Assembly: GCF_024346055.1 (NCBI RefSeq)
Contig: NZ_JAGQCH010000006.1
Coordinates: forward strand, 1 to 64,000
DNA from: Cyanobium sp. Cruz CV13-4-11
GTDB taxonomy: Bacteria; Cyanobacteriota; Cyanobacteriia; PCC-6307; Cyanobiaceae
Length of the DNA: 64,000 nucleotides
Reading direction: 5' to 3'
The position numbers and the translations under genes were made by a program. Below the pieces are notes generated by a model. That model saw only the letters and a list, made by a program, of their open reading frames with translations. It ran no database searches and had not been told where the DNA came from. This document shows positions 27,358 to 36,000 of this stretch, one piece after another (positions within the stretch are counted from its first letter, which is position 1; every line of letters starts with the position of its first letter).

Positions 27358-27906
27358 TCAGGCTGGTCTCAGCAGGAGAGCAAGAATTTCTCCGACCAGT
27401 AGCAGGGCGGACAGCAGGGCCAGCAGCTGATAGGTCCAGGGGGGGCTGATTCGTCCGATGCCTTCGGTGGACAGGCCCGTGCCCCTGGAGAAACGTTCCA
27501 GAAAGTCGTCGAAGCGGGCCACCCGCTGGGGCAGCAGCCAGGCGGCTCCACTGCGGCCACCCTCCGCGGCAGCGCTGCGCACGTAGTACACCCGGCCCCC
27601 CTGGCTGGTGGTGATCGGCGTGAGTGCCGTGATGTGGCTCCAGGGCAGTTGCCAGCCGCGTCGCAGCAGCCAGGAGCACCAGCTCGGGTGGCCCACCCGC
27701 AGCCCCTGGCCATCAAGCTCCACCCGCTCACTGGTGATGGCCACCACCAGCACCAAGCCGGTGATGGAGGCCAGCAGCAGCGGAAGCCGCAGCGCCGCCG
27801 GTGCCAGCAGCGGCAGGGGCAGCACCAGGGCCAGGTAGAGCCCCAGGAGTGTGAAGCGGATCAGCGGTGCCATCGGGTAGCGATGGCATGACGGCTCGGC
27901 GCTCAT
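27358..27906 (-). CDS. Hypothetical membrane protein
   Basis: 182 aa with two N-terminal transmembrane helices (about 12-60), a soluble middle domain containing GWQLPWSHITALTPITTSQG that looks PH-like, and a C-terminal helix (TYQLLALLSALLLVGEILAL). Similar helix-PH-helix proteins occur in cyanobacteria without assigned function. It overlaps the upstream 95-aa gene by ATGA, so the two are probably cotranscribed. It is convergent with the regulator gene 9 bases away. Confidence 0.55.
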   Translation of the reverse strand: MSAEPSCHRYPMAPLIRFTLLGLYLALVLPLPLLAPAALRLPLLLASITGLVLVVAITSERVELDGQGLRVGHPSWCSWLLRRGWQLPWSHITALTPITTSQGGRVYYVRSAAAEGGRSGAAWLLPQRVARFDDFLERFSRGTGLSTEGIGRISPPWTYQLLALLSALLLVGEILALLLRPA

Positions 27907-28190
27907 CGGTCCTCGGGGGATCCCGGCAGGGGTTCGATCACCTGGGAGGGCTGGTAGCGGCCCCCGAACACCTCCGCCTCCCGACCTTTCCAGAAGCTGC
28001 CGAGGCGGATCAGATCGGCGTGGGCTTCGCCCAGACGCTCGACGTACTCATTGGGCTCCATGGTGTCCTTGGCCTCCTTGAGTTTGCTGAGGCGCAGCAG
28101 GTGCCAGACCCAGGGCTTGCCCATCTCGCCTCTGGCCTCCAGGTAGCGCGCCAGGTCGGAGGAGCTGGGAATCGGAGCCGCCATGGGCAT
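27903..28190 (-). CDS. Small conserved hypothetical protein
   Basis: 95 aa (alternative ATG at 28184). Soluble and helical, with MGKPWVWHLLRLSKLKEAKD, NEYVERLGEAHADLIRLG and a conserved-looking FWKGREAEVFGG motif. No domain was recognised. It overlaps the next membrane-protein gene by 4 bases. The AT-rich upstream 28193-28215 stretch with TTTACA half-sites probably contains its promoter. Confidence 0.6.
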   Translation of the reverse strand: MPMAAPIPSSSDLARYLEARGEMGKPWVWHLLRLSKLKEAKDTMEPNEYVERLGEAHADLIRLGSFWKGREAEVFGGRYQPSQVIEPLPGSPEDR

Positions 28191-28245
28191 GCAACAAATG
28201 TTTACAAACTTTACCGCCGTCCCTGGGCTGGCGTGGCCGTCCGGG

Positions 28246-29193
28246 TCAGTAGATCTCGGGCCGCAGGTCCTCGTGGTAGCGGGTGCCGGCCGGGTGGGTG
28301 GGTCCGTACTCGCCGGGCCGGCAGTCGGCGATCAGCAGGGTGGGTTCTGGCCGGGCGGCCGCCAGCAGATCGCCGTGGGGGCCGCAGATGACGCTGTTGC
28401 CCAGGTAGGCCGCCATCACGCGCCCGTTCACCGTTTCCTCGCCGCAGCGGTTGGCGTAGGCCACGAAGCAGCCGTTCTGGAAGGCATGGGCCGGGATCAG
28501 GGTGCGGGACACGTCCGGATAGGGCCGGTCGGTGCGCTCGCCGGTGCTGAGCTCGGCCCAGGCATCGGCGGCCGTGGGGATCAGCACCAGCCGGGCCCCC
28601 GCCAGCGCCAGGCGCCGGGTGAGCTCGGGGAACTCGGCCTCATAGCAGTTGAGCAGGCCTACGCCCACCCCGTTCACCGGCTGCACCGTGAACGCCACCC
28701 CCTCCTCGGGGTGGCGGTAGCCGGCGCTCCAGCAGCGCTTCTCGTCCGGTCCCCAGAGGTGGGTCTTGCGGTAGTTGCGCAGCAGGCGGCCGCCCTTGTC
28801 GAACAGGGCGATGGCGTCGTAGAAGCGCTCCTCACCGGCCACGGTCGCCCGTTCGGCGTAGGGACAGGCCACCGCCAGCCCATGGCGGCGCGCCGCCGCG
28901 GCCACCCGCCGCAGGCTGGGGCCCTCCACCGGCTCCGCCAGCTGCCGCACGATTGATGGCGTGACGATGTAGCCGGTGAGGTAGAGCTCCGGGAAGGCCA
29001 GCAGCTGCACCCCGTGGCCCGCCGCCAGGGCGCAGACCCGCTCCAGCCGCTCCAGGTTCTCTTCGAGGGCCTCAGGGGTGCCGGCGCTGCCGCTGCCCTG
29101 CCAGACCCCAAGCCGCAGGCCCTCGCCGGCGGCCGGCGGATCCGGCCGCACGACGCAGTGCAGGCGATGCTCGGGAACCATGGGGTGCTTCAC
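28246..29193 (-). CDS. Carbon-nitrogen hydrolase (nitrilase superfamily)
   Basis: 315 aa. The Glu-Lys-Cys catalytic triad is visible: E69 in AFPELYLTGY, K143 in YRKTHLWGP, C183 in LLNCYEAEFPE. Such enzymes hydrolyse amides, N-carbamoyl groups or nitriles; the specificity is not readable, though the length and the FPELYLTGY motif fit an amidase/N-carbamoyl-type branch. The first 27 residues look like an extension before the conserved LRLGVWQ strand. It overlaps crtH by 4 bases. Confidence 0.85.
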   Translation of the reverse strand: MKHPMVPEHRLHCVVRPDPPAAGEGLRLGVWQGSGSAGTPEALEENLERLERVCALAAGHGVQLLAFPELYLTGYIVTPSIVRQLAEPVEGPSLRRVAAAARRHGLAVACPYAERATVAGEERFYDAIALFDKGGRLLRNYRKTHLWGPDEKRCWSAGYRHPEEGVAFTVQPVNGVGVGLLNCYEAEFPELTRRLALAGARLVLIPTAADAWAELSTGERTDRPYPDVSRTLIPAHAFQNGCFVAYANRCGEETVNGRVMAAYLGNSVICGPHGDLLAAARPEPTLLIADCRPGEYGPTHPAGTRYHEDLRPEIY

Positions 29194-30767
29194 GCCGGCA
29201 GGCTCCAGGGATTGAGGCCCAGGTCGGCGCCGATGCGGTGGGCGCAGGCGAAGCCGCTGAAGGCCACCGCATTCAGCCCCTGGCCGGGGAAGCAGGAATC
29301 GCCGACGCAGTAAAGATCGGGGATGGCGGTGCGGTTGAAGGGCATCGGCAGCAGGCCCGGCAGCCGCAGGGCCGGCACCGGCCCGTAGCTGCCGCCGTGG
29401 CGGCCCAGGAAGCGGCGGTGGCTGCGGGGGGTGCCGATCTCCCGGTGGGTGATGGCCCCCTCCAGGCCCGGCAGGATCGCCTCCAGGCGGCGGATCAGCC
29501 GGGAGGCGGCGGCCTCCTTGGCGGCCCTATAGGACCCAGGGGCCAGCCCCTGCCAGGTGTCCATCGCCGAGGGGGTGAAGGTGTGCACGATGTGGTGGCC
29601 CGCCGGGGCCAGGGAGGGATCCAGCAATGTGGGGATCGAGACGAAGATCACCCCCTGCTCGGCCTCCATCTCCTCCCAGCGCTCCAGCAGCAGGTGGTGG
29701 ACATGGCTGCCGGGGGGAATCGCTTCCGCCTTCACCCCCAGGTGCAGGGAGAGGAAGGAGGAGGAGGGCTTGTAGCGCCGCCGCCAGGTGCGCTCGGCCG
29801 CCGGGGTGTGCGCCTCGTCCACCAGGGAGCCGAAGGTGTCCCAGCGGGTGGCGTTGCTCACCACCCGCCGGGCGCGGATCTCCTCGCCGCCGGCCAGCCG
29901 CACACCCACGGCCCGGGCCTGCGTTCCCTCGCCCTCCAGCAGCACCTTCACCACCCGCGCCCGGTAGCGGATCTCGCCGCCGTGCCTGCGCAGTCCCGAC
30001 ACCAGCTTCTCAGCGACCACCCCGACGCCGCCCTTGGGGTAGTTGATGCCGCCGGCGTGGCGATCGGAGAACACCATGCCGGCGTTGATCATCGGCGTGC
30101 GATCGGCCGGCATCACCGACCAGCAGAAGCACTCCATGTCGATGAACCTGAGCAGATCCGGATCGCTGATGTGGGCGCGGGCCACCGCCCCCACGTTCAC
30201 CGGCAGCCAGCGGGCCAGTCCCAGGCAGGCCAGGGGCGCGCGGAAGAACACCTTGGCCAGGTAGGCGGGGTCCTCCAGCGACAGCAGCGGCATCGCATCG
30301 AGGCAGTTGAACACCTGCCAGCAGGTGTCGTAGAAGGCGCGGATCCCCTTGGCCTCATGGGGAAACAGGACGGTGAGGTCGGCGATGAAGCGCTCGTAAT
30401 CGCGATCCACCGCCACCGACAGGCCGCCGGGCAGGTGGTAGGCGAGCTGGGCGGGGTCGGGGATGGTCTCGCAGTGCTCGCCCACATCCGCCAGGGCGCG
30501 GGTGAGCAGGTTGGTGTGGCCCTTCTCGCCGAAGCCGAAGATCATCGAGGCGCCGACGTCGAAGGTGTAGCCCTCGCGTCGGAAGCTGCCGCCGCTGCCG
30601 CCGGGGATCAGGTAGCGCTCCAGCACCAGCACCGAGGCCCCTTTGGCCGCCAGCTGGCTGGCGGTGACCAGCCCGCCGATCCCAGAGCCGATCACGACCA
30701 CGTCCCAGGGGCGGCCATCGGCCGCGGTGAGGGGGGCGGCGGCGGAGGAAGGGGCGGTGACGGTCAC
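29190..30767 (-). CDS. crtH: Carotene (prolycopene) isomerase CrtH
   Basis: 525 aa FAD/NAD(P)-binding protein. Dinucleotide motif VIGSGIGG at 25-32, then VLVLERYLIPGGSGGSFRRE and FDVGASMIFGFGEKGHTNLL, which distinguish CrtH/CRTISO from phytoene desaturases, and a C-terminal CVGDSCFPGQGLNAVAFSG FAD-closing motif. It isomerises poly-cis lycopene to all-trans lycopene on the way to beta-carotene at the thylakoid membrane. It begins 41 bases after trmFO and overlaps the nitrilase gene. Confidence 0.93.
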   Translation of the reverse strand: MTVTAPSSAAAPLTAADGRPWDVVVIGSGIGGLVTASQLAAKGASVLVLERYLIPGGSGGSFRREGYTFDVGASMIFGFGEKGHTNLLTRALADVGEHCETIPDPAQLAYHLPGGLSVAVDRDYERFIADLTVLFPHEAKGIRAFYDTCWQVFNCLDAMPLLSLEDPAYLAKVFFRAPLACLGLARWLPVNVGAVARAHISDPDLLRFIDMECFCWSVMPADRTPMINAGMVFSDRHAGGINYPKGGVGVVAEKLVSGLRRHGGEIRYRARVVKVLLEGEGTQARAVGVRLAGGEEIRARRVVSNATRWDTFGSLVDEAHTPAAERTWRRRYKPSSSFLSLHLGVKAEAIPPGSHVHHLLLERWEEMEAEQGVIFVSIPTLLDPSLAPAGHHIVHTFTPSAMDTWQGLAPGSYRAAKEAAASRLIRRLEAILPGLEGAITHREIGTPRSHRRFLGRHGGSYGPVPALRLPGLLPMPFNRTAIPDLYCVGDSCFPGQGLNAVAFSGFACAHRIGADLGLNPWSLPA

Positions 30768-30808
30768 CGGAACCAGGCGAACGGGGGCGGCCCGACCCTA
30801 GGAAGCGA

Positions 30809-32206
30809 TCAGCCAGGGACGGCCGCCGGTACGGCGGCGGTGGCCCCGGTCTGGCGCTGCGCCTCCCAGTCAGCCAGATCCCCCAGGGCCCGGTCGCGGT
30901 AGGCGCCATAGCGGCGGCGTTTGTCGCGGATGCGCTCCGGCAGCTCCGGCATCAGGCCGAAACTGGGGGGCATCGGCTGGAAGCCCCCCTTCCGGGCGCT
31001 GTGGCGGCGCTCCGCATCCGAGATGAAGCCCAGCAGGGCGCCGGCCATGGTGGTGGGCGGCAGGTTCAGGGGCGGCAGTCCCCGCACCAGGCGGGCGGCG
31101 TTGGTGCCGGCCACCCAGCCGCCCGCCACCGCGGCCGCATACCCCTCGGTGCCGGTGATCTGCCCGGCGGCCAGCAGGTTCGGCCGCTGGCGGAACTGCA
31201 GGGTGGGCTGCAGCAGTTCGGGGGACTCCAGGAAGGTGTTGCGGTGCATCACCCCGAAGCGAACGAAGCAGGCGCTCTCCAGGCCGGGGATCATGCGCAG
31301 CACCCGCTGCTGCTCGCCCCACTTGAGGTTGGTCTGGAAGCCGACCAGGTTCCAGAGCTGGCCGTCCTTGTCCTCCTGGCGCAGCTGCACCACCGCATGG
31401 GCCCGTTTGGCGCGGCGCACGTCGCGGTCGTGCAGGTCGCCCCAGCGCGGATCCCAGAGGCCGATCGGCTTGAGGGGGCCGTAGCGCATCGTGTCCTCGC
31501 CGCGGCGGGCCAGCTCCTCGATCGGCAGGCAGCCCTCGAAGAAGGTGGCGCTCTCCTGCTCGAAATCCTTCAGCTCCGCCTTCTCCGCCTCCAGCAGGGC
31601 CGTGCGGAAGGCGAGGTACTGCTCCCGGTCCATGGGGCAGTTGATGTAGTCGGCGTCGCCCTTGTCGTAGCGGCTGGCCCGGAAGGCCACCGAGAGGTCG
31701 ATGCCTTCGCCCTCCACGATCGGGCTGGCGGCATCGAAGAAGTGGCAGGACTCCCGACCGGTGAAGCGCAGCAGGTCGTCGGCCAGCTCGGCGCCGGTGA
31801 GGGGGCCGGTAGCCAGCACGGCGATCTCGGCGGGGTCGGGCAACGCCAGCTGCTCGCGCCGCTCCACCGTCACCAGGGGGTGGGCCTCGACGGCGGCCGT
31901 GAGGGCGGCGCTGTAGCGGCCCCGATCGACGGCCAGGGCGCCCCCGGCGGGCACCGCATGAACGTCGGCGGTGCGGATCACCAGCGAGCCCAGGCGCCTG
32001 AGCTCCTCCTGCAGCAGGCCGGCGGCCCGGTCCGGGGAGAGGGCGCCGAAGCTGTTGCTGCAGACCAATTCGGCGAAGTCGCCGCTGTGGTGAGCCGGGG
32101 AGGGGCGCACAGGCCGCATCTCCACCAGCCGCACCGGAATCCCGGCCTCGGCGATCTGCCAGGCGGCTTCGGTGCCGGCCAGGCCGGCACCGATGACGAC
32201 GACCAT
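30809..32206 (-). CDS. trmFO: tRNA m5U54 methyltransferase TrmFO
   Basis: 465 aa from ATG at 32206. FAD motif [16 protein letters not shown] at 4-19, then [29 protein letters not shown] with the catalytic-type Cys, and the C-terminal [17 protein letters not shown]. It is a folate- and FAD-dependent enzyme that methylates uridine 54 in the tRNA T-loop using methylenetetrahydrofolate. The start shares one base with the psbY stop (TGATG), so it is read after psbY. Confidence 0.95.
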   Translation of the reverse strand: MVVVIGAGLAGTEAAWQIAEAGIPVRLVEMRPVRPSPAHHSGDFAELVCSNSFGALSPDRAAGLLQEELRRLGSLVIRTADVHAVPAGGALAVDRGRYSAALTAAVEAHPLVTVERREQLALPDPAEIAVLATGPLTGAELADDLLRFTGRESCHFFDAASPIVEGEGIDLSVAFRASRYDKGDADYINCPMDREQYLAFRTALLEAEKAELKDFEQESATFFEGCLPIEELARRGEDTMRYGPLKPIGLWDPRWGDLHDRDVRRAKRAHAVVQLRQEDKDGQLWNLVGFQTNLKWGEQQRVLRMIPGLESACFVRFGVMHRNTFLESPELLQPTLQFRQRPNLLAAGQITGTEGYAAAVAGGWVAGTNAARLVRGLPPLNLPPTTMAGALLGFISDAERRHSARKGGFQPMPPSFGLMPELPERIRDKRRRYGAYRDRALGDLADWEAQRQTGATAAVPAAVPG

Positions 32207-32328
32207 CAGGCGCGGGCGCGCTTGAGCATCAGTTGCAGCTGACCCACGGCGGCGCGGCCGATGTTGAAGGCGGCCCAACCCACGGCCAGGAGGATCGGAG
32301 CAGCGACGAGCAGCAGCCGGAGGTCCAT
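32206..32328 (-). CDS. psbY: Photosystem II protein Y
   Basis: 40 aa single-span membrane protein: [20 protein letters not shown] then [16 protein letters not shown]. This matches cyanobacterial PsbY, a peripheral one-helix subunit near cytochrome b559 in photosystem II. It is easily missed because of its size. Its stop overlaps the trmFO start by one base, which supports translation from this ATG at 32328. Confidence 0.9.
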   Translation of the reverse strand: MDLRLLLVAAPILLAVGWAAFNIGRAAVGQLQLMLKRARA

Positions 32329-32359
32329 GGCGACGGAGGAGGAAAACGATGGCGGGATC

Positions 32360-32875
32360 CTAACGGAGTCCGGCGTGGACCTCCGCCAGCTGGCGGTAGC
32401 GGTGGGCGTGCTGGCGCTGGGCCGCGATCGCAGCGGCATCCAGCTGCCGTTTCACCACCGCCGGAGCCCCCATCACCAGGGCGCCGGCGGGCACGTCGCG
32501 GGTGACCACCGAGCCGGCCGCCACCAGGGCCCCGGCCCCCACCGTGACGCCGTTGAGCACGATGGCGCCGATGCCGATCAGGCAGCCGTCCTCCAGCGTG
32601 GCGCCATGGACCACCGCCCGGTGGCCGATGGTCACATCGGCGCCGATGGTCACGGGCTGGCCCGGATCCCCGTGCAGCACGGCGCCGTCCTGGACGTTGC
32701 TGCCCTCCCCCACCCGGATGGCGCAGACATCGCCCCGGGCCACGACGGTGGGCCAGAGGCTGGCCCCCGCCGCCAGCCGCACATCTCCGATCACCACCGC
32801 CGACGGGGCCACCCAGGCGGCGGCGTCGATGTGGGGGGCGTCCCAGAGGCTGGGCCAGGCGTCGGGGCTGGACAT
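32360..32875 (-). CDS. Gamma-carbonic-anhydrase-like hexapeptide protein
   Basis: 171 aa from ATG at 32875. A left-handed beta-helix of hexapeptide repeats ([61 protein letters not shown]) with the metal-binding His residues in LHG and GHRAVVHG. It resembles the YrdA/PaaY/CcmM-like gamma-carbonic-anhydrase family. The RGD motif with Arg and Asp of the active-site network is present. Whether it is a true carbonic anhydrase is not established. It lies antisense and adjacent to tRNA-Lys. Confidence 0.85.
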   Translation of the reverse strand: MSSPDAWPSLWDAPHIDAAAWVAPSAVVIGDVRLAAGASLWPTVVARGDVCAIRVGEGSNVQDGAVLHGDPGQPVTIGADVTIGHRAVVHGATLEDGCLIGIGAIVLNGVTVGAGALVAAGSVVTRDVPAGALVMGAPAVVKRQLDAAAIAAQRQHAHRYRQLAEVHAGLR

Positions 32876-32934
32876 GGGGTGGCGGGTGGCGGGCTTGGAG
32901 AGGGTCGCCGCCGGGTGATAGCTTCCCCAGCGAC

Positions 32935-33006
32935 GGGTCGCTAGCTCAGCGGTAGAGCATTCGGCTTTTAACCGACTGGTCCTGAGTTCGAATCTCAGGC
33001 GACCCA
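32935..33006 (+). tRNA. tRNA-Lys (UUU)
   Basis: A complete cloverleaf of 72 bases: acceptor GGGTCGC paired with GCGACCC, D-arm TAGCTCAGCGGTAGAGC, anticodon loop CTTTTAA (anticodon UUU) and T-arm with GTTCGAATC. The discriminator base A is at 33006; CCA is not encoded. Confidence 0.97.
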
Positions 33007-33061
33007 TCCCAACCACCGCAAGGGACCCCAGCCAAACGCCTCTTTGCAGCAGCGGGTGCCG

Positions 33062-33327
33062 TCAGCGGTACACGTCGCTGCGGTGGCTGAGCCTGACCAC
33101 CAGCACGAGAAGGTGGTCGTCTTCGATCTGACAGATCACCCGGTAGTCTCCAACTCTGTAGCGCCATAGGCCGGAGAGGTTGGCTGTCAGGGCCTTGCCT
33201 CTCTGGCGCGGGTAACTGCAACTGGACACCATTTCCTGGAGGTAGGAGTGATACGACCGGCTGCCGTGCGATCCAGCTTGCGTAGCTGCCGTGCGGCCTC
33301 CGGGATGAACTCAACCGTCCAGGCCAA
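33062..33327 (-). pseudogene. RelE/ParE-type toxin, single-base frameshift
   Basis: Two frames together encode a normal RelE-like toxin. The first, from TTG at 33327 (frame overlapping the antitoxin end), reads AWTVEFIPEAARQLRKLDRT then AAGRI. After one missing base near 33249-33252 the second reads HSYLQEMV... and ends LSGLWRYRVGDYRVICQIED then DHLLVLVVRLSHRSDVYR and stop at 33062. Total length is 266 bases, one short of 89 codons. The conserved Arg/Tyr C-terminal residues of the fold are intact, so only the single indel breaks it. It could be a true pseudogene, a recoding site, or a sequencing error. Confidence 0.8.
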
Positions 33328-33538
33328 GGTCGCTCACGAGTTGATCCATCGGGATGGTCGGCTCCCCAGAACGACGGTGGGCCTCCAGAGCCGCGGCCCC
33401 GAGGTACGCATCCTCCAGGTCGTCCAGGCCCTGCTCAATCAGCTCCCGCAGATCAAAGGCCTTGGTCCGCCCCGTTTCGGAGACCAGCCGATTCAGCCGC
33501 GCCTCTGTTGCAGGGTCCAGGCGAACGGAGGTGGCCAT
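33311..33538 (-). CDS. RelB/DinJ-type antitoxin
   Basis: 75 aa. The N-terminal ribbon-helix-helix pattern MATSVRLDPATEARLNRLVS is followed by DLRELIEQGLDDLEDAYLG, as in RelB/CopG-like antitoxins, with a C-terminal toxin-binding tail (PTIPMDQLVSDLGLDG). Its end overlaps the start of the frameshifted toxin by 17 bases, the usual coupled TA arrangement. With the toxin disrupted it may be a remnant or act only as a repressor. Confidence 0.85.
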   Translation of the reverse strand: MATSVRLDPATEARLNRLVSETGRTKAFDLRELIEQGLDDLEDAYLGAAALEAHRRSGEPTIPMDQLVSDLGLDG

Positions 33539-33560
33539 GGAGTCAACTGAATGCGTGTAT

Positions 33561-34250
33561 TCAGCCTAGTTGCACCATCCCGCAACGCACCCCCTTGAGC
33601 ACGGCCTGCAGGCGGTTGTTGACGCCGAGGGTCTGGAGCAGGCGCTTGGTGTAGGTGCGGGCCGTGGCGTCGCTGACCACGAGCTTGCTGGCGATCTCCC
33701 GGTCGCTGAGGCCGCTGGCCAGCAGGTCGAGCACCTCGTATTCCCGCGGTGTCAGCCGGGGGCAGCTGAGGTAGGGAAGCTTGCCGGAGCGCAGGGAGGG
33801 GCTGCGGTAGGAATGGTGCCCCATCACGGCGATCACGGCGGCCTGCAGGGGCCGCTGGTCCTCGACGATGTCGGCCTCGGCCACCACGGCCTCCAGCCAG
33901 GGGGCGTGCTCGTATTCCGCCGGGATCACATCCCCGAGGGCCAGCATCACCACCTTGAGATCGGGGTACAGCGCCTTGGCCCGGCGGGTGAGCTCAAAGC
34001 CGTTGCCGCTCTCCAGGTGATCGGTGCAGAGCAGCAGGTCGTAGGGCTCCCGCTGCAGATAGTCGAGGCAGCCCTGCTCGTGGGTGATGGCGCAGCCGAT
34101 CAGGCTGCGGTCGCTGATGCTCTCGCACAGGGCCCGCAACAGGAAGCGGCCCTTCATGGCGATCGCCACCTTCCCCCCGGAAGCCACTGAAAGCAGCACC
34201 GCATCGAAGGTGTTCCCCTCCAGGCTGCCCAGGAACGGCGTGAGATCCAT
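33561..34250 (-). CDS. LuxR-type response regulator with divergent receiver
   Basis: 229 aa. The receiver-like N-terminal domain (about 28-145) has YDLLLCTDHLESGNGFEL; the Asp is displaced by one relative to the usual PDLxxxD spacing, and no conserved KP pair is seen near the end, so the receiver is atypical. The C-terminal LuxR helix-turn-helix is clear: LTPREYEVLDLLASGLSDRE then IASKLVVSDATARTYTKRLL. A DNA-binding transcription regulator. It lies 51 bases downstream of the SLH porin gene on the same strand. Confidence 0.85.
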   Translation of the reverse strand: MDLTPFLGSLEGNTFDAVLLSVASGGKVAIAMKGRFLLRALCESISDRSLIGCAITHEQGCLDYLQREPYDLLLCTDHLESGNGFELTRRAKALYPDLKVVMLALGDVIPAEYEHAPWLEAVVAEADIVEDQRPLQAAVIAVMGHHSYRSPSLRSGKLPYLSCPRLTPREYEVLDLLASGLSDREIASKLVVSDATARTYTKRLLQTLGVNNRLQAVLKGVRCGMVQLG

Positions 34251-34301
34251 GGTGGCCGGGCCATCCAGGTCCCCTTCATCATCCGTTCCCGCGGGCCGGG
34301 A

Positions 34302-35906
34302 TCAGAAGCGGAAGGTGGTCTTCACCAGGCCACCCAGCTGCCGGAACGTGGTGCCGGGGGTGGTGTCCTGACCCAGGGGCCGGCTCAGGTAGAAGAGGGC
34401 TGGGGTGACGCTGATGTTGTCGGTGACCTGCAGCTTGTACCACCACTCCCAGGCGAAGTTGCCGTCCTGGGGCATCTGGTCGCCCGTCAGGGCCGTGGCG
34501 AAGACGGGCTGGCCCACCGCCATGCCGAGGGCGTTGCCTTTGACGAAGGCGTCGTCCCACTGCAGGCCCACCATCCACGACTGGCTGGTGCGCAGGGCGC
34601 CGGGGGCCTGGGCGCTGTCGACGCTGGTGCCGTTGAGGCCCCAGCCCAGGCTGATGGAGGGAATCCAGCCGGAGTTGGCCGGTTGCCAGTAGCCGCTGAC
34701 GCCGAAGGCATCGGTGCGGCTGTTGGGATTGGCTTCGTAGGTGAGGCCGGTGAAGGGGGTGGTGCCCGGCACCCCCACGCCCGACTGGATGCGGGAGTAG
34801 ATCGCCGCCAGACCCCACTGCTCCTTGGCGTAGCCGATCTGCACGGTGCCTGTGCCGGCCGAGGCCACGGTGCCGATGCCGCCGATGTTGGGATCGCCCA
34901 CATCGCCGTTGGCGGCCACGTAGTTGGCGCTGATGCTGAAGCCGCCCTGCTGCCACCAGAGGCCGGCCCCGGCTCCGAGGTTCTTGTTGTAGGCCGCCGG
35001 GGCGCCGTTGAGGGTGAACAGGTTGAGAATCGTGTCGGAGGGGTAGGCGCTCGGCCAGAGGGCGAGCATGTCCTCCTGACCCACCCGTCCGCCGACCGTG
35101 GCGGTGAACTGGCTGCCGATCGGGAACTGGTAGAAGAGCTTGTCGATCGCCACCACGTCGCCGCAGTCGGCGGGGCCACCGCAGTCCTCCTGGAAGGCGG
35201 CCTCCAAGGTGGAGAGCCCACCCGTGGGGCCAGCGCCGCCGAAGGCGGAATCGGCGAAGTTGCCGGCCCTCAGGTTCGTGCGCAGCAGGTCCTTGCCGGT
35301 GAAGCTGGTGTCGAAGGTCAGCTGGATGTCGTAGCTGAAGGTGGTCGCCCCCACGGCGGCCCGGGCGCCATCGACGTTGGGGGTGTCGCTGCCCGAAAAC
35401 GCATTGGCGCCGATCACGAAGGTGGCCTGGCCGCTCAGCTTGGTGGTGGTGGAGAACTGGGTCGCTTCCAGCTCACCCACCTTGGCCTCCAGGCCATCCA
35501 CCCGGCCGCGCAGCACGCCGAGTTCCTTCTCGAACTCGGCCATCAGGCGCTTCAGCTCGTCGGTCACCTCGGTGATCCGGTCGAGACAGGCGTTCAGCAG
35601 GGCCGCCGCCTCAAACCGGGTCATGGCCTGGCCGCCCTTGAAAGTGCCGTTCGGGTAGCCGGCGACGCAGCCGTAGCGCTCGATCAGGTTCGAGAGCGCC
35701 TGGTAGGCCCAGTCGGTGGGCTTGACGTCGGAGAACTGGTTGATGCTGGTGACCTGCTCCTGGCTCTGGCCCGTTCCGGACCGGGCGTAGCGGTTGATGG
35801 CGTCGAGATTGAGCTCTGCGGCCGTGGCCGCCGGGGGCATGGCGGCCAGAAGGACCAGGCCCAGAGGGGCCTGCCTGAACCTGGAAACGACACCACGTCT
35901 GTTCAT
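34302..35906 (-). CDS. SLH-domain outer membrane porin (SomA/OprB type)
   Basis: 534 aa from ATG at 35906. Signal peptide (LGLVLLAAMPPAATAA, cleavage near residue 30), an SLH domain (about 50-110: FSDVKPTDWAYQALSNLIER then YGCVAGYPNGTFKGG and the MTRFEAAALLNACLDR motif), a coiled coil (about 113-145), and an OprB-like beta barrel ending in LVKTTFRF. This is the major porin type of cyanobacterial outer membranes; the SLH domain binds pyruvylated peptidoglycan-linked polysaccharide. A Fur-box-like sequence lies 31 bases upstream of the start. Confidence 0.93.
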   Translation of the reverse strand: MNRRGVVSRFRQAPLGLVLLAAMPPAATAAELNLDAINRYARSGTGQSQEQVTSINQFSDVKPTDWAYQALSNLIERYGCVAGYPNGTFKGGQAMTRFEAAALLNACLDRITEVTDELKRLMAEFEKELGVLRGRVDGLEAKVGELEATQFSTTTKLSGQATFVIGANAFSGSDTPNVDGARAAVGATTFSYDIQLTFDTSFTGKDLLRTNLRAGNFADSAFGGAGPTGGLSTLEAAFQEDCGGPADCGDVVAIDKLFYQFPIGSQFTATVGGRVGQEDMLALWPSAYPSDTILNLFTLNGAPAAYNKNLGAGAGLWWQQGGFSISANYVAANGDVGDPNIGGIGTVASAGTGTVQIGYAKEQWGLAAIYSRIQSGVGVPGTTPFTGLTYEANPNSRTDAFGVSGYWQPANSGWIPSISLGWGLNGTSVDSAQAPGALRTSQSWMVGLQWDDAFVKGNALGMAVGQPVFATALTGDQMPQDGNFAWEWWYKLQVTDNISVTPALFYLSRPLGQDTTPGTTFRQLGGLVKTTFRF

Positions 35907-35936
35907 GGAAGGTCCGCCGGGACGAAGGAAAGGAAT

Positions 35937-35949
35937 GGGAATCATTCTC
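35937..35949 (-). promoter_or_regulatory. Fur-box-like inverted repeat before porin gene
   Basis: On the minus strand the sequence GAGAATGATTCCC matches about 10 of 13 positions of the core Fur consensus (GATAATGATTATC). It lies 31 bases before the SLH porin ATG. Iron control of this porin is an inference from a partial match. Confidence 0.25.
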
Positions 35950-36000
35950 GTCCCAATCCTTCGGTTTTGCCGGGCTGGCATGGTCAGTCCGGCTGGCGGC

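Noticed and set aside
28193-28215. Possible HLR1 site (TTTACA and TTTACC) before the 95-aa gene
   Set aside because: Half-sites are 3 bases apart rather than 4 and the second is imperfect, so support is too weak to list.
32946-33314. 122-codon minus-strand frame overlapping tRNA-Lys and the toxin pseudogene
   Set aside because: Arg/Pro/Ser-rich, runs through the tRNA, and is in a third frame relative to the recognisable toxin halves.
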